64,000 nucleotides of DNA from Thermovenabulum sp049701175 (GCF_049701175.1 NZ_JBNATW010000001.1:1-64000), one strand, 5' to 3'. Positions 7,985 to 17,618 are shown, counted from the first letter of the stretch. Notes: generated from the sequence alone by a model not told the origin. Numbers and translations are program-made.

Positions 7985-8732
7985 CTTCTATGCCTCCTAA
8001 CCGATTTATTAAATGGGCAGCAAATCCGGCTCCGAACCCGTTATCAATGTTAACAACGGTTATACCTCCGGCACAGCTGTTGAGCATTGTAAGGAGGGCG
8101 GAAAGCCCGTTGAAATTTGCACCATAACCCACACTCGTTGGAACGGCTATCACGGGCTTATCAATAACTCCCGCTACCACGCTTGCTAAAGCCCCTTCCA
8201 TACCGGCAACCACAATCACTACATTGGCTTCATTTAAAACATTCAAGTTCATAAAGAGCCTATGTATACCCGCAACACCCACATCGTAAAGCCTTTCAAC
8301 CTTATTCCCGAAAATTTCTGCTGTAACCGCTGCTTCTTCAGCTACGGGAATATCTGACGTTCCTGCACATACTACTGCGATTTTCCCTTTATTTTTTAAA
8401 ACTCTCTTATTTTCAATGTAAAATATCCTTGCCTCTTTAAAATACTGTACGTTTTCCGTAATAGTTTTTAACTCCAACACTACATCTTCAGAAGCCCTCG
8501 TGCCCATAATGTTTGATCCCTTTTTCATCATTGCATCAACTATTTTAACTATCTGCTCCTTTTTTTTGCCCTGGCAAAAGATTACCTCAGGCACACCCCT
8601 TCGCAAGCTTCTATGAAAATCAATTTTTGCAAAACCTAAATCCTCAAAGGGAAGATATTTTAAAATTTCTAAAGCCTCATCAATTTCTATTTGGCCCTTT
8701 CTGACCTTCAATAAAATATCCTTTAAATCCAA
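7965..8732 (-). CDS. larB: Pyridinium-3,5-biscarboxylate mononucleotide synthase (LarB)
   Basis: LarB carboxylates and hydrolyses nicotinate adenine dinucleotide, the first step to the nickel-pincer cofactor. Its C-terminal half resembles the PurE carboxylase fold: AVVCAGTSDIPVAEEAA, LYDVGVAGIHRL and VVAGMEGALASVV are visible between about residues 118 and 190. The 255-residue length is normal. Translation starts at TTG with GGAGG 7 bases upstream. It lies between larE and larC in the order larE-larB-larC, which matches the order of the pathway except that larE precedes larB. Confidence 0.93.
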   Translation of the reverse strand: MDLKDILLKVRKGQIEIDEALEILKYLPFEDLGFAKIDFHRSLRRGVPEVIFCQGKKKEQIVKIVDAMMKKGSNIMGTRASEDVVLELKTITENVQYFKEARIFYIENKRVLKNKGKIAVVCAGTSDIPVAEEAAVTAEIFGNKVERLYDVGVAGIHRLFMNLNVLNEANVVIVVAGMEGALASVVAGVIDKPVIAVPTSVGYGANFNGLSALLTMLNSCAGGITVVNIDNGFGAGFAAHLINRLGGIEDEDTLS

Positions 8733-8751
8733 AATTCCCCCTCCTATGTTT

Positions 8752-9543
8752 TTAATTCATGCTTCCCATTCTGTAACCCTCTAAGTCAAGGGAAACATAT
8801 TTAAAACCTATTTCTTTAAAAATTTTTACAACTTTTTCTCTTAACTCTTTGTCAAAAAATTTCTCTATATCCTTATCAAAAACTTCAATTCTTGCTAAAT
8901 TATTATGCATTCTAACCCTGTATTGAGTAAAGCCTAAATCCTTTAAAAAATCCTCGGCCTTTTCAACCATTAAAAGCTTTTCTTTTGTTATCCTTTCTCC
9001 ATAAGGAAACCTGGTAAAAAGGCAGGCAAAGGAAGGTTTTTCTGCAGTAGTAAGTCCCAATTTTTTCGAAAAAAATCTAATCTCTTCCTTTGTAAATTTT
9101 AATTCTCTTAAAGGACTTATTATCTTTAATTCTTGTAAGGCCTTCAGCCCCGGCCTATAGTCCTTTTCATCATCAGCATTGCTGGCATCCAAAACATTAA
9201 ATATTCCTTTTGTCCTTCCCACTTCGATTAATTCCGAAAATAGATCCCTTTTGCATATATAACACCTATCGGGAGGATTTTCATAAATTTTTTCTTTGCT
9301 CGGCATTAAAGCATTAATCACCAAATGATTGGCTCCTAATACTTTCGCAATTTCCCGGGCTTCCTCCAATTCTCTACCTGGCACTGCAGGCATATTTACT
9401 GTTACCGCTAACACGTTTTCCCTTCCTAAGGTATCAATACAAACCTTTAATAAAAAACTGCTGTCAACTCCACCCGAAAAAGCAACTAAAACCTTTTTTA
9501 AGTTTTTTATATAGTTTTCTAACTCCTTAAATTTTCCTTCCAT
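8752..9543 (-). CDS. larE: Sulfur transferase of the nickel-pincer cofactor (LarE)
   Basis: LarE is an ATP-pyrophosphatase (PP-loop) enzyme that adenylates the pyridinium carboxylates and replaces them with thiocarboxylates. The PP-loop SGGVDSS is at residues 23-29. Three cysteines, C94 and C97 in DRCYICK and C174 in FACLFTR, fit the type that may carry a [4Fe-4S] cluster rather than sacrifice a single Cys; that reading is inference. A GGGGG ribosome site precedes the ATG. The gene follows recD2 by 12 bases. Confidence 0.92.
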   Translation of the reverse strand: MEGKFKELENYIKNLKKVLVAFSGGVDSSFLLKVCIDTLGRENVLAVTVNMPAVPGRELEEAREIAKVLGANHLVINALMPSKEKIYENPPDRCYICKRDLFSELIEVGRTKGIFNVLDASNADDEKDYRPGLKALQELKIISPLRELKFTKEEIRFFSKKLGLTTAEKPSFACLFTRFPYGERITKEKLLMVEKAEDFLKDLGFTQYRVRMHNNLARIEVFDKDIEKFFDKELREKVVKIFKEIGFKYVSLDLEGYRMGSMN

Positions 9544-9555
9544 TAAAGTAACCCC

Positions 9556-11528
9556 CTATCTCATTTCTCCATATTCTTCTTTTAAAAAATCTCTTAGACC
9601 GGTATTTCTCTTTATTTTCTTTATGTTTTTTATGGCATAAAACAGAGCCTGCTTTGTCCCTACTAAAACCATTAGTTTTTTTGCCCTGGTTATAGCAGTA
9701 TATAAAAGGTTTCTGTCAAGCATGGGATAGTGCGCAAAAGAAATGGGCATAACCACTACCGGATACTCGCTCCCCTGGCTTTTGTGCACCGAAAGGGCAT
9801 AGGCCAAAGTAATTTCCTCTTTTTCCTCTTCCCTATACGTTACCTCTCTTAATCCATATACATCCTGATAGGCTACTACTATTTCGTTGTTATTTTTTAT
9901 TTCCACAATCTTTCCTACATCTCCGTTAAAAACCTCTTTTTGATAATTATTTTTAATCTGCATCACTTTATCCTTTTCCCTGAAAACTACACCATTGTAA
10001 ACCAATTCTTTTTTATCTTTAGTCCCTGGGTTTAATACCTCCTGAAGTTTTTTATTTAGGTTTTCGACACCTATTAAGGTTTTTTTCATAGGAGTTATTA
10101 CCTGTATGTCTTCATTTGGGTCGAAATTTCCGTATTGGGGAATCCTAACCGTTACCAATTCTATTATTTTTTCTAAAATCTCTTCTGGAGTATCTGCCTG
10201 CAGCAGGAAAAAATCTTTATCTTTTTTATTCAAAAAGGGAATTAAACCCCTGTTTATTCTATGGGCATTAACAGTAATCAGGCTTTCTTTAGCTTGCCTG
10301 AAAATTTGGTCTAAAAATACCGTCTCAATTTTCTCGCTTGTTATAAGGTCTTTTAAAACACTTCCCGGACCTACAGGAGGAAGCTGGTCCTTATCTCCAA
10401 CCAGGATTATCCTTGCTCCTTTTTTTAATGCGGAAAGTAAGTGATACATTAAACTTACATCGCCATCGATGTTTCATCAACAATTACTACATCTTCTTCA
10501 AGCGGATTTTCTTTACTTTTTCCGAAACCTTCAAAGGCCTCCGAATTATACTCTAACAACCGATGAATGGTCACGGCTTCAAAGGAAGTAGCTTCAGCCA
10601 TTCTTTTTGAAGCCCTACCTGTAGGTGCGCAAAGTGCAACCTTCATTTTCTTGCTTTTAAAAAATTCGGTAAGGCATTTGATAAGGGTAGTTTTTCCTGT
10701 CCCCGGACCTCCGGTTATAATTAATATCTTGTTTTGAGCAGCTTTCACAAGGGCTTCTCTTTGCTTTTCTGCCAGCCTCACTCCTGCTTTTTTTTCAATG
10801 CTTTCAATATCCTGTGGGGATATTTCTATTGGATCTTTTTCTTGATTTAACTCGGATAGCATTTTTGCAATGCTTTTTTCCATAAAATAATAAGATTTCA
10901 AGTAAACCCTGCTTTCATCTCTTATTTTTACAAGTACTACATCTTCTATGAAGCCTTGATTTAACGCTTTATCCACTATGTAACATAACTTTTCTTTATC
11001 TACGGAAAGTAATCGGCTTAAAAGTAAAATAAGTTCATCCACGGGTAAAAAAACATGCCCTTCTTCTAAAGCCTTTCGCAAAATGTACTTTATACCAGCA
11101 GCAATTCTAATATCAGAATCAGCAGGAATCCCCATGTTTTTTGCAATCATGTCGGCAGTTATAAAATTAATGCCGGGTATATCTATTAATAAATAAGGAT
11201 TATTTTTTATTAAGAGTACAGCATCATCTTTAAAAATATCGTAAATCCTTAGAATGCTTTCAATACTTATATCATATTTTTTTAAAAAAACGATAACCTT
11301 TATGGCCCCTTTATACTCGTCTAAGGATTTTTTAATAATTTCATATTTTTTCTTTTTTATACCATCAATCTCCATCAATTTTTCGGGTTTACTTTCTAAA
11401 ACTTCCAAGGTTTTTTCTTTGAACCTGCCGATTATTTTTTTAGCTGTAGAGATTCCAATGCCTTTTATTAGTCCTGAAGAAAGAAATTTATAAATCGCCG
11501 TAAGCTCATCCTTGCTGTAAAAATCCAT
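9556..11528 (-). pseudogene. recD2: RecD2-type DNA helicase, frameshifted
   Basis: This superfamily 1 helicase is broken into two frames. The first (11528-10455) carries helix-hairpin-helix repeats, Walker A GGPGTGKTT and Walker B IVDETSM; the second (10449-9556) continues with GDKDQLPPVG, motif V/VI SVHKSQGSE and YTAITRAKK. Between them, at 10461-10463, one base is missing: restoring it joins DETSMA directly to DVSLMYHLL, the expected family sequence. The start is the ATG at 11528 with GGAG 7 bases upstream. The repaired protein would have 657 residues, and the N-terminal region of about 80 residues usual in RecD2 is absent. It is either a pseudogene or a sequencing error. Confidence 0.85.
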
Positions 11529-11611
11529 AGTATTTCTCCTTATAATCTCTTTTTCTTTTAATTTTTTATAACATTTTTTATGTTTTTTGGCAATAAAATC
11601 GAGATTTATCT

Positions 11612-11657
11612 TAAAAAAATAAAAAAGGCCCATAAATAAGACTTATTTTGGGCCTTT
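11612..11657 (-). terminator. Terminator after the 156-residue membrane protein gene
   Basis: AAAGGCCCATAAATAAG and CTTATTTTGGGCCTTT form a long, nearly perfect stem. On the minus strand it is followed by a T-rich run. It ends transcripts coming from the gene at 11748-12218, ahead of recD2. Confidence 0.8.
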
Positions 11658-11747
11658 CTTCAGAAAGAAAGGGGGGCACTAAATTTTGGTTTAGGGTCCT
11701 CTTCTGGTTTCATATTTTAAAATAAAAATTTTGTAAAATAAACGCGA

Positions 11748-12218
11748 CTAAGGTCCTAAAATTTCTGGGAAATTCGTCCTAATTTTACTTGTTTCCTTAA
11801 AATTTGATAAAAGACAACTCATAGCCTCACAAGGACTTAACCTTCTCAAATCAAGTATAATAATATAAGGGTAATTAAAAACTTCTGTTATAACCCCTTC
11901 TTTACTTAAGATTATATTTATACCGATTTCTTCGGACAAGCGATTTAATATTTCTACCGTTTCATCTTCAGACCCCAAGTCCATTACGTTAACCTCTTCC
12001 ACCCTTTCTAACAAACCCATATTGACCAAATTTCTGATAATCCCTTCTATTTCATTCTGTGCATTTTTAACAAGTAATAATAATTTTGGTAAAATTTGAG
12101 CCTTATTTCTTTTCATCAAAAATAGACTCAGTAAATTAAAAATATACAGTATTCCTATGATAGCAAAAAAAATTATTACAAAAATTCCGTATTTATCTAC
12201 AATCAACTCCATAGACAT
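11748..12218 (-). CDS. Small membrane-anchored protein with a glycosyltransferase-2-like remnant
   Basis: I do not recognise a named family. The 156-residue protein has one N-terminal membrane segment (about residues 10-33), then a soluble part. That part contains KNAQNEIEGIIRNL and VNVMDLGSEDETVEIL, which recall the NE...I and VDDGSxDxT motifs of GT-A family 2 glycosyltransferases. The acidic loop is altered (DLGSED) and the domain is too short for a working enzyme, so it may be a degenerate or binding version. It has a GGGGGG ribosome site, lies just downstream of metK and has its own terminator. Confidence 0.75.
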   Translation of the reverse strand: MSMELIVDKYGIFVIIFFAIIGILYIFNLLSLFLMKRNKAQILPKLLLLVKNAQNEIEGIIRNLVNMGLLERVEEVNVMDLGSEDETVEILNRLSEEIGINIILSKEGVITEVFNYPYIIILDLRRLSPCEAMSCLLSNFKETSKIRTNFPEILGP

Positions 12219-12282
12219 TTTTTATAGCCCCCCAAAATTTCTGTTTTATATATTATTTATATTCAACAATCATAAAAAAAGT

Positions 12283-12312
12283 GAAAAAAAATTGCAGCCC
12301 TTTACAGGCTGC
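12283..12312 (-). terminator. Terminator of metK
   Basis: GCAGCC (12294-12299) pairs with GGCTGC (12307-12312), and a run of eight T follows on the minus strand. The stem overlaps the metK stop codon. Confidence 0.8.
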
Positions 12313-13495
12313 TGGCTTCTTTTCTTAATATTTCAGCTTTATCGGTTTTCTCCCAAGGAACATCAAGATCTGTCCTGCCAAAATGACCGTATGCTGCAAC
12401 TTGGCGATAAATCGGCCTTCTGAGGTCAAGATCCCTTATAATAGCACCGGGACGTAAATCAAAATGTTTTACTATTAGGTCTTTAATTTTTTCATCAGGA
12501 ATAACTCCTGTTCCAAAGGTATCAACCATGATAGATACCGGATGGGCAACACCGATTGCATAGGCTACTTGAACCTCGCACTTTTTAGCAAGCCCTGCTG
12601 CAACCACATTCTTTGCAACATATCTTGCTGCATAAGACGCAGAACGGTCCACTTTTGTTGGATCCTTACCGGAGAATGCCCCTCCTCCATGTCTTGCATA
12701 ACCTCCGTAAGTATCAACTATAATTTTTCTGCCAGTTAACCCGGAGTCTCCATGAGGTCCTCCTATTACAAACCTTCCCGTCGGGTTGATGTAAAACTTG
12801 GTATTCTTGTCCAAAAGTTCTTCAGGAATTACCTTTTTAATGACCTCTTCAATTATATCTTGCTTTAAAGTAGCAAGGTCTATTGTGGATTTATGCTGAG
12901 CAGAAACCACCACTTTATCCACTCTAATAGGCATTCCATCTTCATACTCTACAGTAACCTGGGTTTTGCCATCAGGCCTCAAATAGGGCAAAAGCTTTGT
13001 CTTTCTTACTTCTGCAAGCCTTCTTGCAAGCTTATGGGCAAGCATTATAGGCATCGGCATAAGCTCTGGAGTTTCATCGACAGCAAACCCGAACATCATT
13101 CCCTGGTCTCCTGCTCCGATTTTATCGAGTTCGTCTTGAAATTCTCCTTCCCTAATTTCTAAAGCTGTATTTACACCCATTGCTATATCGGGTGATTGTT
13201 CGTCAATAGCCGTTATCACAGCACAAGTATCACAGTCAAAACCATATTTTGCCCTGGTATAACCAATTTCCCTTATTGTTTCTCTTACTATTTTGGGAAT
13301 ATCCACATAGCATTCGCAGGTAATCTCACCCATTACCAAAACAAGACCGGTTGTAGCTGCGGTTTCACATGCAACCCTCGCCATAGGGTCTTTTTCCAAT
13401 ATGGCATCAAGTATTGCATCAGAAATCTGATCGCAAATTTTATCAGGATGCCCTTCTGTTACTGATTCTGATGTGAAAAGATATCTCTTTGACAA
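12302..13495 (-). CDS. metK: S-adenosylmethionine synthetase
   Basis: MetK makes SAM from methionine and ATP. The 397-residue protein has the expected motifs: TSESVTEGHPDKICDQISDA at the N-terminus, GAGDQGMMFGFA near residue 116 and GGGAFSGKDPTKVDRSA near 270. The start is TTG at 13495, with GGAGG 8 bases upstream; an ATG between them is out of frame. There is no room for a SAM riboswitch upstream, because the HEAT-repeat gene ends 55 bases away. The genes further upstream (MTA phosphorylase, class II aldolase, MetPS transporter) handle methionine or SAM by-products, so this is a themed neighbourhood. Confidence 0.97.
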   Translation of the reverse strand: MSKRYLFTSESVTEGHPDKICDQISDAILDAILEKDPMARVACETAATTGLVLVMGEITCECYVDIPKIVRETIREIGYTRAKYGFDCDTCAVITAIDEQSPDIAMGVNTALEIREGEFQDELDKIGAGDQGMMFGFAVDETPELMPMPIMLAHKLARRLAEVRKTKLLPYLRPDGKTQVTVEYEDGMPIRVDKVVVSAQHKSTIDLATLKQDIIEEVIKKVIPEELLDKNTKFYINPTGRFVIGGPHGDSGLTGRKIIVDTYGGYARHGGGAFSGKDPTKVDRSASYAARYVAKNVVAAGLAKKCEVQVAYAIGVAHPVSIMVDTFGTGVIPDEKIKDLIVKHFDLRPGAIIRDLDLRRPIYRQVAAYGHFGRTDLDVPWEKTDKAEILRKEASSL

Positions 13496-13550
13496 AATCC
13501 ATACCTCCTTTTACTTCTTTCCCTAAAATATATTAGTAAATTGCTTAGAA

Positions 13551-15140
13551 CTAATCAAAGACATCAGGGTTCGACCTCATATCGAATCCATTCTTCATAT
13601 TAGTCAAAGCAACTTTTAGGCTCTCAATGATTATCCTCTGTACAAAAGGATGATAATAAAGGGGTTCCATATCAAGATTATACAGGGCTGAAAGCACTAC
13701 TTTTACCAATTCTTTTTCATCCAAAAGCTTCAGAAAATCGGCTGAAAGCTCTAACATCCTTTTTAAAAGGTTTATCCTTGGAAGAACAACTTCTTCAGTA
13801 AATTTAGCAAATAATTTTTCTGTTTTATCCAATGTAAGCTTTTTTATAAAAAATCCCTTTTTAGATTTATACTCTTCAGCATAATCGTAAACTTGTGGTT
13901 CTGAAAAAAACCAGTCCTCGAAAATTGGGTAACTTAAAAGGTCAAAGGTCTTTATAAGATAATTGTGGTCGAATTTTATCTCATTTTTGTCATAATCGCT
14001 AAAGTCCGGCTCATAAGGAGTTGGTACAATCTCCGTTGATAAGCTTTCTTCTATAAGCCCTTGCCAAAAGTAAAACTGATAGGGTAAAGGATTATCCGAT
14101 TTATAATTATTGTGCAAAGCATCTTGTAGAAGTTTTAAAGCGTATTCTCCAGAGGTCTCTACTATAACAGTTGTTTTTGCAAGATCCTTTACCGAATCTT
14201 TAAACTCTTTTAAACTTAGCCGAGAAACACTCCAACAATCTTTAATTCCCAAACCAGAATTCAATAAAAAACTGGCAGAACAGTATTTTCTTTTCATTAA
14301 GGGATGCTTCCAAACTATCCAGAGAGCTCTGCTCCCAAGACCGTCTATGGATGTTAGCAATATCTTAAACGGTTCTTTTATCTTGAAAGGGCGTTCGTAG
14401 GGTATCTCAGAAATACCGGAAAATTTTAACCTCAATATTTCCCTTTCAATTATTTTTTTTACCTTTTCATCCTTCACTTTTTTCAACAGCCTATTTAAAA
14501 CAAATAAAGCCTTCCCTGACTTTATTTTGCTGATAGCTTTTACCGCCTCTTCTGCGACCAAAGTTTCATCTACTTTCGCAAGGACTTCTAAAATTGGAAT
14601 AGCCTTTTCCATTCTATAACTGCCGATATCGTAAATATATGATAACCTCGCTTCTAACGGAAAATCCTGAAGGTCCTCAAGGACATAGGGAAGTAAAAAA
14701 TAATCCTTGTTTATATCTTCAATCATCTCCATCATAGAGATTTTTGTGATCCTATTATAATCCCTTAAAATATATTCTAACGGCAATTCACTTGCATCAA
14801 CCCCGTAATGAGCAAGCACCGATAATATCCTCGTCTTTACCCTATCAGAAACGTTGGGCATTATTAGTATGTCCATAAGGGGATTTATAAGTGAATAATC
14901 ATTTGCATATTCAAGGGCATAACATACTATTGGTGCCAGTTCTTCATCGCTTTCTTTAAGTTTTGACAAACAAACTGGCACCACCATTTTCCCCCATTTA
15001 AACAACTTTTTCATCGAACGATTTAACTCTTTTATAGTGTAATCCTTCCCTTTTAATCCTTCAAGAAACTCTAAAATCTGTTTTTTTATTAAAAGGCTGT
15101 AGTCAACCTTGGGAGAAATTTCAAAGGTTTTTTTTGGCAT
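13551..15140 (-). CDS. HEAT-repeat-like protein of unknown function
   Basis: The protein (529 residues from the ATG at 15140, which has GGAAGGAG 6 bases upstream) is mostly alpha-helical. Residues about 50-230 show helical repeats of HEAT/Armadillo type, such as LIMPNVSDRVKTRILSVLAH and AVKAISKIKSGKALFVLNRL. The C-terminal half has no motif I recognise. No signal peptide or membrane segment is seen, so it is probably cytoplasmic and binds protein or nucleic acid. It lies between the aldolase and metK on the same strand. Confidence 0.82.
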   Translation of the reverse strand: MPKKTFEISPKVDYSLLIKKQILEFLEGLKGKDYTIKELNRSMKKLFKWGKMVVPVCLSKLKESDEELAPIVCYALEYANDYSLINPLMDILIMPNVSDRVKTRILSVLAHYGVDASELPLEYILRDYNRITKISMMEMIEDINKDYFLLPYVLEDLQDFPLEARLSYIYDIGSYRMEKAIPILEVLAKVDETLVAEEAVKAISKIKSGKALFVLNRLLKKVKDEKVKKIIEREILRLKFSGISEIPYERPFKIKEPFKILLTSIDGLGSRALWIVWKHPLMKRKYCSASFLLNSGLGIKDCWSVSRLSLKEFKDSVKDLAKTTVIVETSGEYALKLLQDALHNNYKSDNPLPYQFYFWQGLIEESLSTEIVPTPYEPDFSDYDKNEIKFDHNYLIKTFDLLSYPIFEDWFFSEPQVYDYAEEYKSKKGFFIKKLTLDKTEKLFAKFTEEVVLPRINLLKRMLELSADFLKLLDEKELVKVVLSALYNLDMEPLYYHPFVQRIIIESLKVALTNMKNGFDMRSNPDVFD

Positions 15141-15201
15141 TTCATACTCCTTCCTTAAAACCACTAAGGTAAATGCTTTTAAATTATTATATTATATTTT
15201 T

Positions 15202-15849
15202 CTATTTTTGCCCATAATATTTCAAATAAAATTCTCTTAAATACTTTACTTCCTCTTCATTTAAAGCTATGGGACCTCCAAGGATTTTGGATTTTAAGAA
15301 TATTTCTGCCCCTTTTTCCACCAGCAAGCTTATTCTAAACGCCTCTTCTAAATTTCTGCCAACACTTACTACACCATGGTTTGCAAGAAGTACAGCATTT
15401 CTATCACCCAAAGCTTTGACAGCATTTTGAGCAAGCTCTTCAGTGCCAGTAAGGGCGTATTCTGCGACCTTGACAGGCCCTCCCACCATAGAAGCCAGGT
15501 CTTCCATTATACAAGGTATTTCAACTCGCGCTGCTGCACAAGCGCTTGCATTGGTGCTGTGAGTGTGGATAATTGCTCCCACATCAGGTCTTGCTCTATA
15601 TATTGCGGCATGAAGAGGGGTCTCTACAGAAGGTTTTCTGCCCGGGCATACCTGGTTTCCATTAATATCTACGGTTACGATATCTTCCGGTTCCAGGGTC
15701 ATGTAATTCATACCGGAGGGCGTAATCACAAAAATCTCTTCACCCTCTTCCCGTGCACTTATATTCCCCCACGTAGCTACAACCAATCCTTCCTTTACAA
15801 TTTTTTCTCCGTATTCTACAACCATCTGTTTTATCTTTAAAAGCAGCAT
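15202..15849 (-). CDS. Class II aldolase (fuculose-phosphate aldolase family)
   Basis: This 215-residue zinc aldolase has the family's active-site features: TWGNISAR near residue 27, TPSGMNY near 43, a catalytic-type Glu in SVETPLH (about residue 75), HTHSTN (two zinc histidines, near 93-95) and NHGVVSVG with the third histidine (near 155). Relatives cleave L-fuculose-1-phosphate, but others cleave 5-deoxyribulose-1-phosphate or 5-methylthioribulose-1-phosphate. The adjacent MTA phosphorylase makes the second role attractive: disposal of MTA or 5-deoxyadenosine to DHAP and an aldehyde. The isomerase that step needs (MtnA) is not in this window. Confidence 0.9.
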   Translation of the reverse strand: MLLLKIKQMVVEYGEKIVKEGLVVATWGNISAREEGEEIFVITPSGMNYMTLEPEDIVTVDINGNQVCPGRKPSVETPLHAAIYRARPDVGAIIHTHSTNASACAAARVEIPCIMEDLASMVGGPVKVAEYALTGTEELAQNAVKALGDRNAVLLANHGVVSVGRNLEEAFRISLLVEKGAEIFLKSKILGGPIALNEEEVKYLREFYLKYYGQK

Positions 15850-15882
15850 TTAAAGTTGCACCTACCTTAAATTTTATTTAAT

Positions 15883-16686
15883 TTAGCCCATGCGGGCATG
15901 CTTTAATTCTTCCCCACATCTGCAGTTTCTTTCATCGGGAATCCTTTCTATTATTGAATAAATAAGGTCCTTAAGCTTTCCTATGTTTTCATTGAAAACT
16001 TTAAGCACCATCTCGTGGCTTACCGGTTCAATATCCGGATGGCCTTCAAGACCTACATCGTAATCTGTAACAAGGGTGATATTAGCATAACAAATTTCAA
16101 GTTCCCTTGCAAGCACTACTTCTGGATACTGCGTCATGTTTATTACTTCCCATCCATGGCTTGAAAACTCCCTGCTTTCAGCTTTAGTAGAAAACCGTGG
16201 GCCTTGAACAACTACCACAGTTCCCCTTTCGTGAACGGGAAGGCCCTTTTCTTTCGCCACTTCAATAGCAATTTTTCGAAGTTCTGGGCAATAAGGCTCC
16301 GCCCCACCTATATGGGTGGTAATTGGTCCATCGTAATATGTATCCTTTCTGCCCCATGTCCTGTTTACAAACTGGTCGCAAATCACAAAATCGCCTGGTT
16401 TTATATGGGGTTGAAGGCTTCCAGACGCGCAAGGCCCTAAAATCCTTTTAACACCGAGCTGCTTTAATGCATAGATATTAGCCCTATAATTTATCATATG
16501 AGGAGGAATCCTGTGGTCTTTTCCATGCCTCGGCAAAAAAGCAACGGTTTTATCTTTAATTTTGGCGATGGCAATCTTATCACTGGGAGGACCGTAAGGG
16601 GTTTCTACTGTAACTTCCTTTACATCATCCAAAAATGCATAAAACCCCGTTCCTCCAATAACAGCAACATCGGCGCGAATATCCAT
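15883..16686 (-). CDS. mtnP: 5'-methylthioadenosine phosphorylase
   Basis: The 267-residue protein belongs to the trimeric PNP/MTAP family, which splits MTA with phosphate to adenine and 5-methylthioribose-1-phosphate. Visible motifs are IGGTGFY, FLPRHGKDHRIPPHMINYRA, QGPRFSTKAESREF, INMTQYPEVVLARE and VTDYDVG. The two Asp residues in TDYD point to 6-aminopurine (MTA or adenosine) rather than guanosine or inosine. An AAGGAGG site precedes the start. The C-terminal tail carries CRC in RNCRCGEEL, which is unusual. A role as methylthioinosine phosphorylase cannot be excluded. Confidence 0.92.
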   Translation of the reverse strand: MDIRADVAVIGGTGFYAFLDDVKEVTVETPYGPPSDKIAIAKIKDKTVAFLPRHGKDHRIPPHMINYRANIYALKQLGVKRILGPCASGSLQPHIKPGDFVICDQFVNRTWGRKDTYYDGPITTHIGGAEPYCPELRKIAIEVAKEKGLPVHERGTVVVVQGPRFSTKAESREFSSHGWEVINMTQYPEVVLARELEICYANITLVTDYDVGLEGHPDIEPVSHEMVLKVFNENIGKLKDLIYSIIERIPDERNCRCGEELKHARMG

Positions 16687-16729
16687 AAAACCTACCTCCT
16701 TGTTTATATTTTTCTTTATAATTATTTTT

Positions 16730-17479
16730 TTACCATACTTTTATAAGTTTGTCTAATATTCTTATATTGGTTTCTTCATTTTTTAGTGTTTTTTCTCTTT
16801 CCGCCCCATTCATTAGAGTGTATCCCGACCTCCACTCACCGCATACATCAACACCTATAAGCCTTTTTGTTTTTGCAACAACCTCCAAAATTTCCAAAAG
16901 CTCATCTAAAGTCATCGTGCCCTGGTCCCAATTTGTAACCGCATAATCTTTAGATAAAACATCCTTATCTATGCTTATATATATGGGTGCATTGTTTTTG
17001 GTCAATTCCTTCATCAAATAAAAAAGCCTTATTTCTTGGGGTAAGTCTTCAGGAATAAAAACTACATTCTTAAATTCATTAGTTTTTAAAAATTCAAAGT
17101 CCTTCCTGTTTAAACCTATAATAATGCACTTTTCTATATTTTTTTCCTTCAAAAGGTCTTTTACCCATGAACCGCAGGTTATTACTCCCTTTGGGCTTTC
17201 AAACATATCGGAGTGATGGTCTATTAAAACTAAAATAGGCTTTTGACGGGTCAATTCTATCATTAACTTGGTAAAATGGTGAAAATCACCGGGGCCCAAG
17301 TAGGTTATGCACGGCATCTTTATTTTTAACCTGTTTTTTATTTCTTCAATTTTGTATTTTTCCATTAGAAATCTTATACCTTCTAAATTCCCAAAGTCAA
17401 AAAGGTGCTGTGCCCTTTTTAGAAGCCTTTTTTGCCCATTTAACGTCTCATCAAAACATAAGACATTAACTTCGGGCAA
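16730..17479 (-). CDS. Arginase/agmatinase-fold protein with altered metal motifs
   Basis: The 249-residue protein follows the ureohydrolase fold: GPGDFHH near residue 62, LIDHHSDMF near 84, a SIDKDVL block near 168 and a C-terminal VDVCGEW block. These align with the GGDHS, DAHxD and SxDxDxxDP motifs that hold the two Mn ions, but several positions are replaced, so the substrate may not be arginine or agmatine. Translation starts at TTG with GGGGG 8 bases upstream. It is the first gene before mtnP on the same strand and could share its promoter. I would call it ureohydrolase-family of unknown substrate. Confidence 0.82.
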   Translation of the reverse strand: MPEVNVLCFDETLNGQKRLLKRAQHLFDFGNLEGIRFLMEKYKIEEIKNRLKIKMPCITYLGPGDFHHFTKLMIELTRQKPILVLIDHHSDMFESPKGVITCGSWVKDLLKEKNIEKCIIIGLNRKDFEFLKTNEFKNVVFIPEDLPQEIRLFYLMKELTKNNAPIYISIDKDVLSKDYAVTNWDQGTMTLDELLEILEVVAKTKRLIGVDVCGEWRSGYTLMNGAEREKTLKNEETNIRILDKLIKVW

Positions 17480-17570
17480 GGCTTATTCCCCCTTTGGAAA
17501 TTTAGTAAAAAATGCAAATTACTAATAAGCGTAATTTTATTATACAACAATATTCATTAATATTAAATAA

Positions 17571-17599
17571 AAGGGCCTTCCGTAAGGAAAGCCCTTTTT
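17571..17599 (-). terminator. Terminator after metS
   Basis: AAGGGCCTTCC and GGAAAGCCCTT flank a GTAA tetraloop; T-rich sequence follows on both strands, so it can work in both directions. It closes the metP-metS unit. Confidence 0.8.
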
Positions 17600-17618
17600 C
17601 TTGAGGATTCTTCAAAAA

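Noticed and set aside
10455..10466. Programmed frameshift in recD2
   Set aside because: There is no slippery heptamer, internal ribosome site or stem-loop; a one-base loss is simpler.
13496..13550. SAM riboswitch upstream of metK
   Set aside because: Only 55 bases separate metK from the next gene and no S-box stems are visible.
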